In this document: piece after piece, positions 24,557-36,978 of the stretch
How the letters are laid out: every line of letters begins with the position of its first letter
Numbering within the stretch: position 1 is the first letter of the stretch
From: Tenebrio molitor
Lineage: Eukaryota > Arthropoda > Insecta > Coleoptera > Tenebrionidae
Direction: 5' to 3'
DNA length: 64,000 nt
NCBI RefSeq assembly: GCF_963966145.1
Contig: NC_091047.1
Location: 22,630,001 to 22,694,000, forward strand
The notes under the pieces: model-generated
Database searches by the model: none
What the model saw: the letters and a program-made list of their open reading frames with translations, nothing else
Told to the model about the DNA's origin: nothing
Translations under genes and position numbers: made by a program

Positions 24557-24763
24557 AAGTCCATGTAATACCCCAAGTCAGTAAAATATCCTTTTCTAAC
24601 ATAAAAATTTTGGATAAAACGGACAACTACAGCAAAAAAACGTATCTCTGTTGATTAATTGAATCTTGTTGTTTTATCATACATAACATAATTTCATGCA
24701 CATGAATTTTATAATTAAAAATATAAGCTTCCATTTTACTGACTTGGGGTATTACATGGACTA
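24557..24763. mobile_element. ~207-bp MITE with 29-bp perfect TIRs
   Basis: GTCCATGTAATACCCCAAGT followed by CAGTAAAAT (24559-24587) is exactly complementary to ATTTTACTGACTTGGGG through TGGAC (24733-24761). The interior is AT-rich and non-coding. The perfect arms suggest a fairly young insertion. Confidence 0.85.
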
Positions 24764-25033
24764 TAATAGAAATAGATACATTTGAAAAATATATCTGTCT
24801 GACTAGATATTATGATTGGGTCAGTTTTCGAAATATTAATTAAGAACTTTTATCTGCTTCAGCATAAAATGTAGAGAAAGAATTTCAGAACTCTATTTTA
24901 GAGTTTTTAAACTAACTTTTATTAAAATCAAAAAACATGCTGAAGAATACATACATATGTATGTATTTTAATTTTTAAAAGATGTTTCAAACAGTCTGCG
25001 AGTTAACCTATGAAATAGTAATTAATTATAAGA

Positions 25034-25135
25034 GTTTTATAAGACACCATTTTGTCGCACGCGTTTTTTAGAGCACGACGAGCGCAGCGACGAGTGCTAT
25101 AAAGCAAACAAGTGCGAGAAAATGGCTTATAAAAC
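25034..25135. repeat. Hairpin, TTTTATAAG stem with GACGAGCGCAGCGACGAG loop
   Basis: TTTTATAAG pairs with CTTATAAAA, CCATTTT with AAAATGG, TCGCAC with GTGCGA and AGCAC with GTGCT. It is followed by CGAGTATAATACAATATTTT and TTCTA, closely similar to the tail of the 44929 hairpin. Confidence 0.7.
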
Positions 25136-25757
25136 GAGTATAATACAATATTTTTTCTATTTTGCCCCTTAAATTTAAAAAAAGTTCAAAACAGAATGGT
25201 AGGAAAATTATATTTGGCAAATATAAGGGTTGGTAACGCTGGTAAATAGACGAACAATTGTAAGTTTTAAATTTAAAGTGTCGTGAAGTGCAGTGATCAC
25301 CTAGCAACAACTCACTATGAGTCACTGCCAACATTAAAAATTTAAGTAAATGTTCCTGAAATGCGTATCGAAAAGAGCTCCTTTTCGAACCCGTTTGAGT
25401 GTTATACTGACTGTGTTATAGGTGCAAAATAGAAAAATTTAATATTTGAAACTTTTTTATTTGTAGATAGTATTACTAGGATTGTATTGATAAAACATCC
25501 TAGGATGTAGGATTTAACATATTATTTATATTAATAAATAAATCAATTAAGGAAGAATACTTAAAGTTGTGAACATTTGTGGGAATCTTTCATTATGTCA
25601 ACTAAGGATATGTATTTTAACAAGCAAAATTCGATGCGATTTTGAACACATGTAATCTATAGGAGTTAAAAAAATTACTACAAATAAAAAGAACTTGTTT
25701 ATGATTTTAAGTGGGAACAGTTAGAGTTATTTCTGGTCATAATCATAACAGTTATTT

Positions 25758-25859
25758 ACGATATAAGTATCGTAACATGTCATTTTACGATACGAGATGA
25801 GAAAATTATCAACGAGGCCTACGGCATCGAGTACCGTAATATGAAGTTACGATATAAAT
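25758..25859. repeat. Hairpin, ACGATA stem with CGAGGCCTACGGCATCGAG loop
   Basis: Several short words (TATCGTAAC, ACGATA, TTACG) pair across the loop CGAGGCCTACGGCATCGAG. The stem is imperfect. Confidence 0.5.
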
Positions 25860-26880
25860 ATTGTACAACGTTTTAACTACTCTCAATTGTTACCATAAGA
25901 AATAAATATACATAAGGAAAAATAATATTACAAAGAATAGACGGGAGATATTTTAATTTGTGTCACACCTCAGTCCCACTGCCCAAAATGGATACGATAT
26001 TCACGATACAGACCAAAAAAATGTTTCCTCAGACAAATGTGCCTATTGAAACTTTGATTCAAGCGAAATCAAGATAAAACTACTAAAATTTCACTTTTCA
26101 TGACACTTTACTGCACTAGTGTGGTGATGAATGAATGTCATAAACTCATAAAGTTTGACTTTATACTTCTTGAAAAACTTACCATCAATGTATGTTCTAA
26201 AGAGGCTATAACGGATTCAGAGAATAATAAACTAAATTAGCAGTTTTACTATTTATAAAATTCACAAAGAGATTTTCTACAATAAAAGAAAAGATTTAGT
26301 GGTTTGTTTTCTTGTCCACTAGTTACATCTGTTTCTTCGTTCATCAGCTGCTGAGTGCTGACAACGTTAAAATATCAAAAGTACGGGGTGATCAAGAAGG
26401 ACTGTTTAAGTTGGTAACACTGGATCGTATTTTAAATCGTATAACAGGAGTAACTTCCGGTTGTTGGTTGTTTGTATCTGTATTTTACGAATAAAAATTT
26501 ATTTTAATTATAATTGTAATAAACGTTCATTGGATCTCTGTTGTTTAGTGCAGCGTCGACCTGTTATTGATATTTTTAGACAAAAATCATTAAAAATACT
26601 TGAAGCGGATCTCTGCTAATATAATGAAAAATACAATAAAACCTAAATACACTGCTGCCAGAAATTAACGCATCATTAACATTTTTGGTAGTAATCGAAA
26701 AGTCTACAAAAATTTCCAAACATGGATGCTATAATTTGTTAAAAAAGTACCTACGTGCAAAAACTAAAATACTCGTGGATAAGTTGTCTCTGCTTATTTA
26801 TTGTCAAAAAAGCCATACTAAAAGATAAGGTGTTAACACGTCAAGTTGTCTTTTTTGATCGAACTGTATCATAATTTGTA

Positions 26881-27160
26881 CAGCTTGACCAGAATAGCTT
26901 GGCGTATGAGATGCGCACAAGAGGAAACGAGCGAGTCTCTGTAAGACAAGGATATGGCTATGGTTGTAGGTACGGTACACTCAATGAAGCAAATCTGCTC
27001 AAAACAGCCCGGACATGCTGTTCACTTGAAGCTTGAAGCGCTAATTTTCGCCCGTTTGTACACGATCTAAACACTTCTAGACCTAACAGACAAGTGCGCT
27101 CCGCTAGTGGGAGGGATTTCAGTCCACTGCGTCACTCGCCAAGCTGTTCTGGTCGACCTG
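26881..27160. mobile_element. 280-bp MITE nested in the Tc1 element
   Basis: CAGCTTGACCAGAATAGCTT at the left matches the complement of the right end (AAGCTGTTCTGGTCGACCTG), with TA on both sides (26879-26880 and 27161-27162). It lies where the 5' leader and the DNA-binding part of the Tc1 transposase should be. Confidence 0.8.
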
Positions 27161-27199
27161 TATTGTCTTGCAAGTGATTTGTAAAAAATCACAAATTTC

Positions 27200-28072
27200 T
27201 TGGGTCATGCAACGTTAAAAGGAGACTGGACAAGGAAGACATCGGGCCACAACGCCAGCACAGGATATCTGAGAGTGCTCGCTGTCAGGGAAAGCTTCAC
27301 CAATACCCGACATCTGCAAATGCAGCTAGCCCGAGAAACTAACGTTCGAATTGGCCTCGAAACCATTCGCCAACGCCTTCTAGAAGACAACTTGCACATC
27401 TGACGCCCTGCTACTGGACCCTTATTAACAACAGCTCATCGGCAAGTACGTCTGCAGTTTGCCGAAAACCATGCCAGATGGAATGATAATGAATGAGCAC
27501 GAGTACTGTTCTCAGATGAGTCCAGATTTTGCTTGGAGTCATTTGACAGACGTGTAAGAGTAATTCGACGACCAAATGAACCCTATGCCCAATGCAACAT
27601 TCTTGGAAGGCAGCCTTACGGAGTTAGCTCGGTTATGGTTTGGGGTGGTGTATGTTCTACGGCTCGTACCGATTTGCAGGTTTTTCTCAGAGGGATAATG
27701 AATAGCATAGTTCATGTAACAGATACCCTGGAACAATTTGCCCCATTTATCGGGGATAATTTCATCTTTCAGCATGATAATGGTAGACCGCACAGTGTCC
27801 GAGTATCCGGTATTGCTTCTATGCAATGGCCAGCAAGGAGTCAGGACCTTAACCGGATAGAAAATATCCGTGTATGGCAAATGATGGGGCGACGAGTCCG
27901 GGCTCTTCAGCCACCTCCAGCTACGCTCGGTGAACTTGTTGAGCAGATAGTCCCTATTTGGGACAATCAGGACCAAGCAGATGTCCTGTTCAATATTAAC
28001 AGCGTGAAACCTGCATTCGATTATTCGATTAGAGGCAGTGACTATTTTTCTTTTTTTTTAATTATTGAATAA
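27200..28072 (+). pseudogene. Tc1 transposase, broken
   Basis: A first frame (27200-27403) carries the linker region (RKTSGHNASTGYLRVLAVRE ... ETIRQRLLEDNLH), then stops. After two more in-frame breaks (TGA at 27402 and another near 27496), coding resumes: the SDESRF block (first catalytic D) lies just before 27540, FQHDNGRPH (second D) is near 27770, and WPARSQDLNRIEN (final E) is near 27830-27860. All three DDE acids survive, but about ten residues between the second and third blocks are deleted, and the N-terminal paired-type helix-turn-helix is absent. The protein cannot be made intact. Product role in the family: cut-and-paste transposition at TA. Confidence 0.85.
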
Positions 28073-28207
28073 ATTTAATTTTTTTATAAAACTCTAATTG
28101 CAATTTAAAACACTCCCGAATATGAACTGATTTGTTGTGATTTATTTACAACTATCAACTATTTTCACATTTTCCAAAGTGATGCGTTAATTTCTGGGAG
28201 CAGTATA

Positions 28208-30569
28208 GTTAATATAATATTTTGAACGATGAAAAATTAGAAAATAACAACAAACACGTACGTAGTAAAGAAAATGTTATGAAATTATATGGAAGAAACT
28301 ATTCTGAAAGCTTTCGTTATACTATAGAATTAAAAATGTGCAGAGAAAGAATATACCAGTGGCATTGTTTAACAAGATAAGGTTCGACTTAAACGTTTTT
28401 TAGAAAAATCCGACAAAAATTTATAAACATTATAAAATCAAATTTTGCAAATACAAGGCGATCCAGAAGTTGCGATTTTTTAAATGAATGAAGGAAGAAA
28501 TTGTTAAGTAGATTTTTTATGTATTTATGGAAAATAAAAATAAATAAAAACACAAAGGGAAAAGTTACTGAATTCATAAATGGTAAAGCGACTTGTGGGC
28601 TGTCTTACAATAACAATTAAACTCAACAGAACCTTTATGCGATTATAAAGGCCATAAAATCTTAACAACCTAACATAACTTTAGCTATTGATGATTTTTT
28701 GCTATATTTTGCCTGTGAAACATTCCTTTTGAGCGTGCAGGCATAATCAGTTGCACACTGGTATCTTATTTGCATTAGTCACAATAATTGACTAAAATTA
28801 TTCTTCGTGCTTATTGTTCCAAAATGTTCATAGAAAAAGTCTAAAAATGACAATCTGAGAAATGCATCTTTAGTGACATGGTTCACGGTTCTGAATGTGG
28901 GATCACAATACACACTGTGCCGTTTCTGTTGTCCCAATGAGAATTAATTTTCGTTTCGAAAAAAAATAGGTACATATAACTATTATCCATGGTACCTTTA
29001 TGTATACACATCTGTTTAGGAAGGCCGGAAAAAGTGCAAGGGATTGTTAGTTAGTAGGTTAGTTCTGATTCTTCAAAAAGTATAATTTTGCACATTACGC
29101 TATTCATACACGTTGTACATGTATTTAGGAAAATAGACAAAAGTGCAATTTCCTCGGTAGAAATTTAATTGTCTGCTCGTAATGTACTTTTTCTTTGGAG
29201 GTAAAAATAAGAAATGCACCGATTTAATCTGAAATGTAGCAATACAAGAGGCGGTCCGTCATATTTTATTCACAGACAAATTTTTCATTGTGTTGTTCAA
29301 CCTGAATTAATTTTAGACCTGATATCACAATAATAATAATTAACAGTATATTTATTGAACTGGTTCTGGAAAAGTCATTAAGCGAATAAATAAGGCAATA
29401 TTGAGTTTTTTCGTTCCCACAACAGCGAACATAATTCTGGCTGGTGACCAGCTTAATTAAAAACAGCACCTGCCGCCTCCCACTTGTAATAAAGACGATT
29501 TGGGCATACGGTTGTCTTTGGCAATTCCGCTGACATGGTCTCCTCTGAAACCCTCCGTGCAGCAACAGTCGATCGCCAGATTAATAAACTGTCGGCGAAA
29601 ACAAAAAGTCGAGTAGAAACCACTCCGCAGCATGGGTGGTACGGTTGATTTATCATCAGGAAAGCGGGGATTGTTAAAAACACATTTGCAACCCACTCAA
29701 GTGCTGATTGCCAAAAATCCGATTTAGAGTAAATCGACTGCAAGCTCGATGCTGCGGACGTAATTTATTTGGTGGCGAACATTTTATCTAATTCGGGAGC
29801 CTCCGTATCAGGTAACGAAAACTCCAACCATCTCCAGCGGAACCGGTTACGAACGTGGCCGGTCAGGATCACCTGTCTGCTCTTCTGTTGCCGTTCAATC
29901 TTACCAACTTGCACCAGAACTGTAGAGCGAGTCCGTTACCGCGTCCGTGGCCATGTCGGCTCAAGTAGTGCCAAATCCGGCAGAGGAATGTCAACAGTGT
30001 GATCTTGACATCGCTGTTTGGTTCGGAAATCACAAAATTTGGCTCAAATCGTCAAATGCAAACAATTTTAGCGAGCATTTTTACTTGCTTCGTGGTGAAC
30101 TTTGATAGTTTAGTTAGACTGCAATAAGACCTTTTCGAAAAATTATTGAATTGCCCTTATCTCAGTAAATAATTAAGCAAATAAGGTTTGAGAGTTGCAT
30201 ACGAAGCATGAACGAAATACATAATTATTCTATTACTCTGCTTTTTTCAAGAATGCAAAAATTGGAATCACGTTGACGTCACAGTATAATCGTTTACTCA
30301 GTCCGAACAAAATACATATTATTCAAAAATAGTCCCTACGAGTATATTAAAAAAAAAATTTGGCACTGCTTAACAGCGCCAGCGATACAACCCAATCAAT
30401 TAGAAAAGTCAAGATCAAGAAAATGTGAAATGTTGTAGGGAAATCGTTTTATCAAGCTGAAATTTGAAAAGCTAGTTTATCTCAGAAAACTATTAATATA
30501 TTTCTCCTCGCAAGAGATTTTTGAGAACACCAAATGTCTAAATATTCAGCATGAATCACAGTTTATTAA
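28208..30569. other. Spacer; unique-looking GC-richer block at 29.45-30.0 kb
   Basis: 28.2-29.4 kb is AT-rich with nothing identifiable. 29450-30005 is GC-richer, with overlapping frames on both strands (29453-29743 minus and 29769-30002 plus) and no motif; it may be a regulatory block or an exon of an unknown gene. Confidence 0.35.
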
Positions 30570-30914
30570 CCAATGCAGCGGGTTCATGAAAATTTGCATC
30601 ATGATTGGGATATCGTAGTCTTCACGGATGCGTCTTCCTTTTGGATCTGTGGTTCGGTACTTTGTGTATGCAGGGTTAACGATACGTTGTATGTACCGTG
30701 AAACATTCCGCAAAATTTCATTCATTCATTTCATGACTGAGTTTGGCTGCTTGTTGGTTTTTCCTAGAACTTGGATATAAAGAAAATATTAAAATTGTAT
30801 CAAAATGGTTTGTTGAAGTCAACTGATAATTATCTTGCAAAAGTGAGCTGTACTTCTATTTTTCAAGAAGATAACGTGGGATTTGGCAACGGGAAAATAA
30901 AATCTGTTGTTTAG
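30570..30914 (+). pseudogene. Tc1-type transposase fragments, second degenerate copy
   Basis: A frame at 30570-30701 reads QRVHENLHHDWDIVVFTDAS then SFWICGSV: the first-aspartate block (DWdxVxFTDEsxF), with the glutamate after the catalytic D changed to alanine, ending at TGA 30699-30701. In another frame, 30780-30914, comes a stretch ending SIFQEDNVGFGNGK, matching the second-aspartate block (FQxDNaPxH) with the downstream histidine lost. The distance between blocks fits a decayed Tc1 core. No third block is found. Unrelated in sequence to the 27 kb copy. Confidence 0.55.
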
Positions 30915-31216
30915 AGCAATTTTTCCAGAGCTCTGCTGAAAATACACCCGAAAAATAAAATGAAAGAATCTAAGAAAAAATGACTTTTTGTCAATAATAT
31001 ATTGGAAACTTGGTGATTAGCACGGAGAAAACTTGCAAGTTTATAATGAGTCAAAATTAACACTAATTAATTCTTACATGCATTGAACAAAAAATTAAGT
31101 TAAATTAAAAACGAAACTACTCGTATGTACACCAATTTAAAGTATGTAAGCATAATGGTAACAGCTCTTGGTTGCTAAAGAATGACCCCGACTTGCTTCA
31201 CATTTTTTGTTATAAT

Positions 31217-31504
31217 CAGCCCTCTTGCAAAATGGCACAATGATATTGATAATTATTGCCTATAATCGAAACTAAACAAACATTTTAACTATTAATGAAA
31301 AGCGCAAGACCATAAATGTTCAGTACTTTTTTAGTTATCGACGCCCAAGAAATACATACACAGCCCTCTTGCAAAATGGCACAATGATATTGATAATTAT
31401 TGCCTATAATCGAAACTAAACAAACATTTTAACTATTAATGAAAAGCGCAAGACCATAAATGTTCAGTACTTTTTTAGTTATCGACGCCCAAGAAATACA
31501 TACA
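31217..31504 (+). repeat. Perfect 144-bp tandem duplication
   Basis: The unit starting CAGCCCTCTTGCAAAATGGC occurs at 31217 and again at 31361, with no difference that I can see. The junction is the same CATACA/CAGCCC boundary. Either a recent duplication or an assembly artefact. Confidence 0.9.
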
Positions 31505-31515
31505 TAAACACCGTC

Positions 31516-31783
31516 CACGTTGTTTTGGCATAATAGGAGGCTATGATTTATTTGATTTCCGTCACTAAAGTGTCTGATATGCGGATTTATCAAAATGAAC
31601 ATAACATGTTGCTGAATTTCCCGCGATGTCTGAGTATTCTTCCATTGTACACTAGTTAAACTGTCAACATCGATGCTATTTATAACCTCAAAGTAAGAAA
31701 AACATAACCTAATTCAACAGACAGCGTTACTACCAAATTAAATGCAAAATTTCCATGGCCTCTCATTATGCCAAAACAATGTG
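31516..31783. mobile_element. ~268-bp MITE, CACRTTGTTTTGGCATAAT ends
   Basis: CACGTTGTTTTGGCATAATA at the left pairs with the complement of the right end (CATTATGCCAAAACAATGTG) and continues through AGGCTATG versus CATGGCCT. It directly follows the tandem duplication. Confidence 0.75.
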
Positions 31784-33922
31784 AATGCGTTTTAGATATA
31801 AATTTAACATTTTATGATAAGTTAAGTTTAAGATGAATGTAAGATAAATTATCAGACTTAAGTAAAAGAAAATACATATAAAGAAGTGTTATTATTATTC
31901 TTGTTATTAAGAATGACAAAAAGAGAGAAACAGTCATTAATTATAAAAATATGAATAAGGTTCCCACCAGAGGTAATCCCAGTTAAATTAAATTTATCAC
32001 TGAATTTCACCAAATACGTTAAAGATTTTCAAGATCGGTCTTGAAGTGTTGCCAAAGGATTCTCAATTTAGATCTCTTTTTGATTTACACATGACTAAAA
32101 TTCCCTAGAATTACTTTTTGTTGAACATGGTTTATGTAAAGGTCACGAATGTGACATATTCATTTTAATGGTCTCAATCAATTTTAATATCCAATAGAAA
32201 TGTTTGCAGAGGATCATATTTTAATTTTTAATATTAATAATAAAAACAGATTTAAAAAATAAATATGAAATATACTAACTTCATTTTCAGTCCCTTCAAA
32301 TTACTTAAAATCATCGCATCGAATCACATCCCTTATAAACCGCATTTAAGTGAAAACTGTGATTTTCTAATTTTCATACACGTTGCTGACAAACACTTCT
32401 TTGTATCCAGTACAAAAAAAAAACATGTTTCCCCAACAAGAGAGCTTCATTTTATTTTGTCGTTACTACACTCCACTATAACATTAAATCTAGGTAAACT
32501 TATTTATGGTAGGTAGGTACTAAATAATTTTAGGTAGAACAGTTTCCGAACACACTTCATCCATTTCTAAACAGCAATCACTAGTTAGCAGTCAGTCGGA
32601 TTAAACTAGTTCCAAGTTGAGACAGACTTTAAACTTGAACTAAATGACTGGCCCCCAGCCGCCAAATGTCATAAATAACAAAACTTGATTTCAGGTGCTA
32701 CAACTCGGAACGGTCGAGTGAAATTCGATATTTCTTCCTGAGACAAATTAAGAATTAGCCCCAACAAATTGCTAATTTGTTAAATCGATATGGTAGTTGC
32801 ACTGACCAATATTTTACACCCACACTAAACTTGAAACTATTATTCAAGCGCAAAATTGATAACATCTCATTCATAAATTAGCATCCTATTAAAAGTCTGC
32901 TGACACAAAAATAGATAACCTGAACGGTAAATAGACGAAAAGCCAGTTCCGTAAATCAAAACACTTTCGACTGTGAATTTAGGTACGATGAGTGGTGCTT
33001 ACGAAAACGAAGAAGAGATCTCGAGGCTAATGTGAAGAAAAGATTTTTAAACAGGTGTTGTAAGCAATAAAGAAATAATTTTTTGAGGCGGTTTAATTTC
33101 CTCATTAGTCAAGTTTGCAACTAAACAGTTGTTGCCACTACTGGTTTTGGTATGAAGTTTCCAAGAGCGACTCTCAGACAAATTCCTTCCTTGAAATTTT
33201 ATATGCGACAGCGACTATTACTCAAGTTTGTGAATTCTCAGAGAAACCTGAATCACGAGCTGGAGTGCAGAATTACTAAGTTTGTTTTAATTACGAAATA
33301 TTTTCTACAGAAAAAGTATCATAATATGTTATACCGTTACATACGTCCATTAGTAGATGAATCTCTATTAATTTTGTTAAAATAGAAATGAAATTATTCA
33401 ATAGTGAATAGGTAATGTGTTTGTATCGATATCTTTAGCACCAAGTTCAAGTAAAAATTTTATTCATAAAAAATTTGTGTTTATCTATGTTCAGCTGTAC
33501 GAGTATAGTAATAAAATCACGTGATTTTCGCCTGCTTGCTCGGCACTGGACAAGACGAAACATAGATGCATGCAAACAAAGAAACTAAAAAATAGGCACT
33601 TAATGAAAAAAGACGATTTCAGAATAACTTCGTCGTTACCCCAAATTTCTATTATCTGCGAATTTAGAATTCCGTACGTTACGCTCTGAAGTCTATTTCT
33701 TAGGCGACTGGCAATGAGCTGGAGCCAATCACGCCGGGATGGCGTGGTGCACACGTGATTACTATATTGCTTAAGTGAACGGAGTATAGATACAAAACCA
33801 AAAATCCAAAGCACATTAAAGAAAATATGTATACACCTTACCCAAGAAAGATCAATTAGAAAAGCAAAGAATTAGCAAATGATTTGTGTTCTGTCGAAAA
33901 CCTTAAACCACCCTAGTACCGT
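31784..33922. other. AT-rich spacer, no gene seen
   Basis: No supported gene or repeat. The frames at 32265-32516, 33152-33385 and 33491-33814 lack any family feature. Confidence 0.45.
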
Positions 33923-34030
33923 CCCTTCAAATAAATTCGGAATTAGAGAAGGTTGTGCCTTTAAAAATTGCATGTTACCAACTTCATAATAAAATCACAG
34001 CCTACTCTAATTCCGAATTTATTTGAAGGC
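33923..34030. mobile_element. MITE, CCTTCAAATAAAT family, copy 3, internally deleted
   Basis: Same ends as copy 2, but only 108 bp long. From GGAATTAGAGAAGGTTGTG it jumps to CCTTTAAAAATTGCATGTTA, which in copy 2 lies about 100 bp further in. Confidence 0.8.
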
Positions 34031-35960
34031 ACGGTATTATGTGAGTTTTGTAACAGTTAAGGAGTGCAAAATTATAATTATTGCAGCAAGTTTGTTGATT
34101 AACGTTGAAATGGTTTGCAAAAAAATTAAACAGCAGAAGCACAAAAACTATATTTCATCCTGATTAAACATACAAGTATTCAAATTATTTACAACGTTTT
34201 ATGTATTCCAGACGAACATCGAAATTTATTTTTTATGCACATTTATCAGTCATCACCCTTTATGAATATTCAACCAGTTCTTGATTCATCAATCGCCGTT
34301 GCGGATCCATCCACTGGATGATTCATTCCGAAAAACATTCCGTAAACACATTTTCCAAAAAAATTTCGTACAACTTTTCCGGTGCGACCTACAAATTTCC
34401 ATTTAAACATTTCAGGTTGGCGTAAGTGTCAATGGACTAAAAAGGTTCTAAATCCGGTCCTCCTTTTCACCTGTGCTGCAGGACAATAAATATCTTAGAT
34501 AAAATCAACGAATATGACGAAAACGTGTTCGGAATTCCCAGTGAGTTGCTACAGAGGCAATGATAAATCCTAGACCTTCGACAGACAGTGAGACTACGGC
34601 TGTATTAAATTTCAGGTGTTGCTCTTCTTTATCTTCCTGTTGAAATCCAGTTGAAAGACTACACGGACAAACAAATTTAGCTCCAAACTGGCGAACCAGT
34701 CCGGGAGATACAGATAACATTAAGTGGCGACAACTCCGCCCACCTTCCTTCATAAAACTTCAATTTCGTTTTCAACTCCATCGCCGAAGATCTTTGTCCG
34801 TTTTCGTTTAATTGAATTTCGTCGAGCTCCAGAGCAAATTGTAACGGACGAACAGTGATGGTAATGTTTGTTGTTGGCTCATAATCGGAGTTCATAAACA
34901 AGAATTTGATTACTTTTACACAGACCATTTGCATATAATGCAGAGTTAGTGCAAGGTAACAAACATAGTAACAGAGAGACGCTATTTTATCCACTCAACA
35001 TGTGGGTCTGTTTTACTCGCCTTTTACACTCGGATTCCTGTAGAAACCAACAGCAATGAACTTCATTTATAGCCGACGCCGCCGTTATTTAAATTTATTT
35101 TAATGGCGACCGGTTTTACAAAATAATTTAATCGAGAATATAATTCTGCCTCTATTCCCGGTTGCAACCGTTGCATATGATCAGGTGCTATCCGCAGCAG
35201 TGCGAGTGGTACCTACAATGCAAGAAACTCAAATCTGAACCCTTCACGCGTACGAGAGCCGACATAAAAGACCATTGTTTCCATCGCCGCGATCTCTAAT
35301 GAATCTCGTATTGTCCTTACGGTTTTATTGTGTGTCAACGTGGCGACATGAAAACTAACAAAACGAAAGAATTTTTTAATTGTCGCTACTGACAATCAAT
35401 TTTCTACGAAGACGACGCTCCTTTCAACCTTTCAACAGTTACTTTGATTGAATGGCGATCGCGAGTCATCTTCTGCCAATCTTTCTGGTCATTCTTTTAG
35501 GAAATTACAAGTTAATTAAATGTGTTGCGGTCACTTTTGTAATCGAATTTGTTATTATGTGTAACAGAAAATACTGCAAAGCTGCCGAGCCAAACTTGGA
35601 CGCTATTCTCACTAGACTAGATCTTCAATGAAGAAAACAGTTATCTGCGTTTCTAGAGTAAATTTATTCTCAACAAAATAACAGATTGTTGCTTCAACAG
35701 GTAAAAAATATCAGTAGTGAGAATCATGATTTCCATGTTCCAAAAGCATTTTTAAAATACAAGTCTGCAAAAATATTTTTTCTCTCTAGTCGAAAAGTTC
35801 ATGCGTTTTTCAAAGATTCAAATCCAGTTTTCGAAGGATTAGGTTCAAACTAAAAATACTATTTAGCAGATAAGCAATAATATAAGTTTTATTTATAATA
35901 ATGACACGGAATGTTTTGTTGAATACATATTAAATCGTAGTCATTTGGTTGTTTCTTCTT
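34031..35960. other. Unique-looking non-coding sequence
   Basis: 34.2-35.5 kb is relatively complex and repeat-free; minus-strand frames at 34505-34994 overlap and have no domain I recognise. Candidate regulatory or intronic sequence. Confidence 0.4.
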
Positions 35961-36305
35961 AATGTTTTCTGATGGTGTTAACAACTTGATGAGCAGAAAT
36001 CTGCGAGCACAGCTTCACTCCTCTTTCCGTTATAAACGCCTTTCCATAAGTGCTACGTCTTGGTGGAGTTTCTCCATGCCCCTCCAGTACATCTCCTAGG
36101 TTCATTGGAAAGAAATTCTCACAAGGATTCTTGTATTAGTTCTTCGTAGTTTTGGGACTTCTTATTCCGAAGGAAACTGCAGAATACGATTTCAAATCCA
36201 AGCTCTCTATTCACTATTATTAAGACTGGTTTGAATTTGGAGTCCAACAAAAATGCTGATGTGAGGCAGCTTCTCTTTAACATATTGATATCAAAGTTCT
36301 AAAAA
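35960..36305 (-). pseudogene. Unidentified coding remnant
   Basis: On the minus strand, one frame reads LLDSKFKPVLIIVNRELGFE, then FCSFLRNKKSQNYEELIQES and a stop. After a frame change, the strand continues FPMNLGDVLEGHGETPPRRS then TYGKAFITERGVKLCSQISA to a TAA near 35960. Residue composition and sustained frames suggest former coding sequence, probably of a mobile element, but I cannot name the family. Confidence 0.3.
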
Positions 36306-36798
36306 GAAACGTTTTCGGCAAAAGAAAAATTCTGATCGGTTTAATTTTGCGAAAGTTAGCATGAACGAAAGAAAAATCCATAGACAGGCAGATAGATAGA
36401 TACATCCACACCCACCAAGGCGCCAAACGGAAAACTACCTTTCTTTATCTTATTTTTATTTTGTCAGATTACTTTGATAAGGGGCGGCTATGACTTTGAC
36501 AGTGTCAGATATTTCGTATCTTTGCAAACTCAGCTAATAAACCGTCAAACAACTGTTTAATGTTACTTCAGAACATAAAAGATTCATCATTAAATCTTAC
36601 TTTTCTAATGGTGTTTCAATAACGGAGAATGGACATACAGCACAGCGCTGTTGCCTGTTTGGCCGAGTTTCAGCAAAAATTTCCAAATTTAAATTGAAAC
36701 AGGTATATGCAACCTAAAATACTTCCATGCATTCCAGAGCGTCTGTGGGCATAGATCCAAAATTTTCTTTGATCTAGATAATTGTTGATCGCACAGTA
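36306..36798. other. Spacer, no gene seen
   Basis: It contains a short (GATA)n-like run near 36390. Nothing else is supported. Confidence 0.45.
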
Positions 36799-36978
36799 CA
36801 GTGGCGAGCACGGAATTTCGCACACATTGGACAGTTATTATCTTAATTTTATTAAAATGAGATACTGGCGGCATTTTCGTAACAGTTTAGGTGAAACGTC
36901 AGTCATGATTACATATGTCATGATATTTTTTTTTAAATGACATAGAAATTGGTGTGCGAAATTCCGTGCTCCCAACTG
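36799..36978. mobile_element. 180-bp MITE, TA flanks
   Basis: CAGTGGCGAGCACGGAATTT pairs with the complement of AAATTCCGTGCTCCCAACTG, extending through CGCACAC; TA lies at 36797-36798 and 36979-36980. Non-coding. Confidence 0.85.

Larger units (their letters stand above)
24764..26649. other. AT-rich spacer with two hairpins
   Basis: Holds the hairpins at 25034 and 25758 (listed) and a lone transposon-terminus-like word, TACGGGGTGATCAAGAAGGA at 26392, whose partner I could not find. Confidence 0.45.
26650..28205 (+). mobile_element. Tc1-type transposon, ~1.56 kb, inactive
   Basis: TIRs CACTGCTGCCAGAAATTAAC (left) and the complement of GTTAATTTCTGGGAGCAGTA (right) extend through GCATCA, and TA dinucleotides flank both ends (26648-26649 and 28206-28207). 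The length matches the family norm of about 1.6 kb even though 280 bp of it is a nested MITE, so some original sequence, including the helix-turn-helix end of the transposase, is missing. Confidence 0.85.

Noticed and set aside
26392..26432. TACGGGGTGATCAAGAAGGA as a transposon end
   Set aside because: Looks like a known kind of terminus, but I found no partner; probably a solitary fragment.
29453..30002. GC-richer frames on both strands as exons
   Set aside because: Frames on both strands overlap with no motif or codon signal to choose between them.
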